Origin: Bacteroidales bacterium
GTDB taxonomy: Bacteria; Bacteroidota; Bacteroidia; Bacteroidales; UBA932
Assembly: GCA_017478685.1 (NCBI GenBank)
Contig: JAFVDC010000113.1
Span: 1 to 6,224, forward strand
DNA length: 6,224 nucleotides
Direction: 5' to 3'
The notes below the pieces were generated by a model. The model made no database searches. It was not told the origin of the DNA and was given only the letters and a program-made list of their open reading frames with translations. Positions 5,785 through 6,224 of this stretch are shown here, in pieces. How positions within the stretch are numbered: the first letter of the stretch is position 1; the number at the start of each line of letters is the position of its first letter. The translations under genes and the position numbers were made by a program.

Positions 5785-6224
5785 ATGAAATACCGTGTTC
5801 TGGCATTTTTACTTGCCGTTCTCTCCATTGCGGGGTGCAAAAACGACAAAAAGGGAAACCTCCTTCCAAACGTTAGCGGAAAGGCAGGGGAAGTCCTTGT
5901 GGCCATTGAGCGTGAGCAGTGGGAGGGCAACCTTGGTGTGGCCATCCGTGACGTCCTTGCCGCCGATACCCCTTATCTTGCCCAGCGCGAGCCCCTTTTC
6001 GCGCTCTCCAACGTACCTCCGGGAAGCTTCACCAACATGTTCAAGATGCACAGGAACCTCCTTCTTGTGAACATCAATCCCCAGAATCAGACAACCGGCG
6101 TGGTGTACAAGAGCAACGTGTGGGCACAGCCCCAGGCCGTAGTGCAGATAAACGCCTACGACGAAGACGGCGCCCTGGAGATGTTTGAACACGACTGCGT
6201 GCTTATATCGGAGTTCTTCGAGCA
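5785..6224 (+). CDS. DUF4837 family lipoprotein, N-terminal part (3' end outside window)
   Basis: The frame is open from the ATG at 5785 to the window edge (146 full codons). The N-terminus is a lipoprotein signal peptide: MKYR, a hydrophobic core, then lipobox IAGC with the lipidated cysteine at residue 18, followed by the polar KNDKKG. The mature part starts LLPNVSGKAGEVLVAIE and continues with QREPLFALSNVPPGSF and VVYKSNVWAQPQAVVQI, which I recognise as the pattern of DUF4837, an uncharacterised lipoprotein family of Bacteroidota. Its function is unknown. It should sit on the periplasmic or outer membrane; the sequence does not decide which. It starts six bases after rseP, with a purine-rich AAAGAG just upstream of the ATG, so it is probably the fourth gene of that operon. 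Family members as I recall are roughly twice this length, so about half is probably missing. Confidence 0.88.
   Translation, partial: MKYRVLAFLLAVLSIAGCKNDKKGNLLPNVSGKAGEVLVAIEREQWEGNLGVAIRDVLAADTPYLAQREPLFALSNVPPGSFTNMFKMHRNLLLVNINPQNQTTGVVYKSNVWAQPQAVVQINAYDEDGALEMFEHDCVLISEFFE

Overview
The window looks like chromosomal housekeeping DNA from a member of the Bacteroidota, most likely order Bacteroidales. The clues are the protein set (a Bacteroidales-type DUF4837 lipoprotein, an M23 plus LysM endopeptidase, a phosphohexomutase with the WWFNIRPSNTEP signature), start codons without clear Shine-Dalgarno sequences, and a promoter -7 box of the Bacteroides type (TAnnTTTG). The DNA is moderately GC-rich with many codons ending in G or C, which would fit a GC-richer uncultured gut lineage better than Bacteroides itself. 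That placement is an inference. There is no sign of phage, transposon, tRNA, rRNA or CRISPR.

Layout. Block 1 (+, 1-1419): the 3' end of a phosphomannomutase/phosphoglucomutase gene, then, after 6 bases, a secreted M23 endopeptidase with a C-terminal LysM domain. Between 1420 and 1498, where two convergent blocks meet, lie two short GC-rich hairpins, one with a T-rich tail suited to ending the minus-strand transcript. Block 2 (-, 2478 down to 1499): ruvX (YqgF) and def (peptide deformylase), overlapping by ATGA. Block 3 (+, 2508-6224 and beyond): a membrane-anchored M23-family protein, dxr (isoprenoid synthesis), rseP (site-2 intramembrane protease) and a DUF4837 lipoprotein cut by the window edge, with gaps of 1, 0 and 6 bases, so almost certainly one transcript. 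Start codons of blocks 2 and 3 are only 29 bases apart. No stretch longer than 300 bases lacks a gene.

Function. Blocks 1 and 3 mostly concern the cell envelope: sugar-phosphate supply for surface polysaccharides, two peptidoglycan hydrolase-family proteins of opposite design (one secreted with LysM, one tethered), isoprenoid precursors (needed among other things for undecaprenyl carriers), an envelope protease, and a lipoprotein of unknown role. Block 2 couples a 16S rRNA processing/Holliday junction nuclease family protein to N-terminal protein maturation.

I found no previously undescribed system. The points most worth a second look are a missing catalytic histidine in the tethered M23 protein (YRN where the family has YxH), the uncharacterised lipoprotein linked to rseP, and the GC-rich hairpin pair at 1431-1475.
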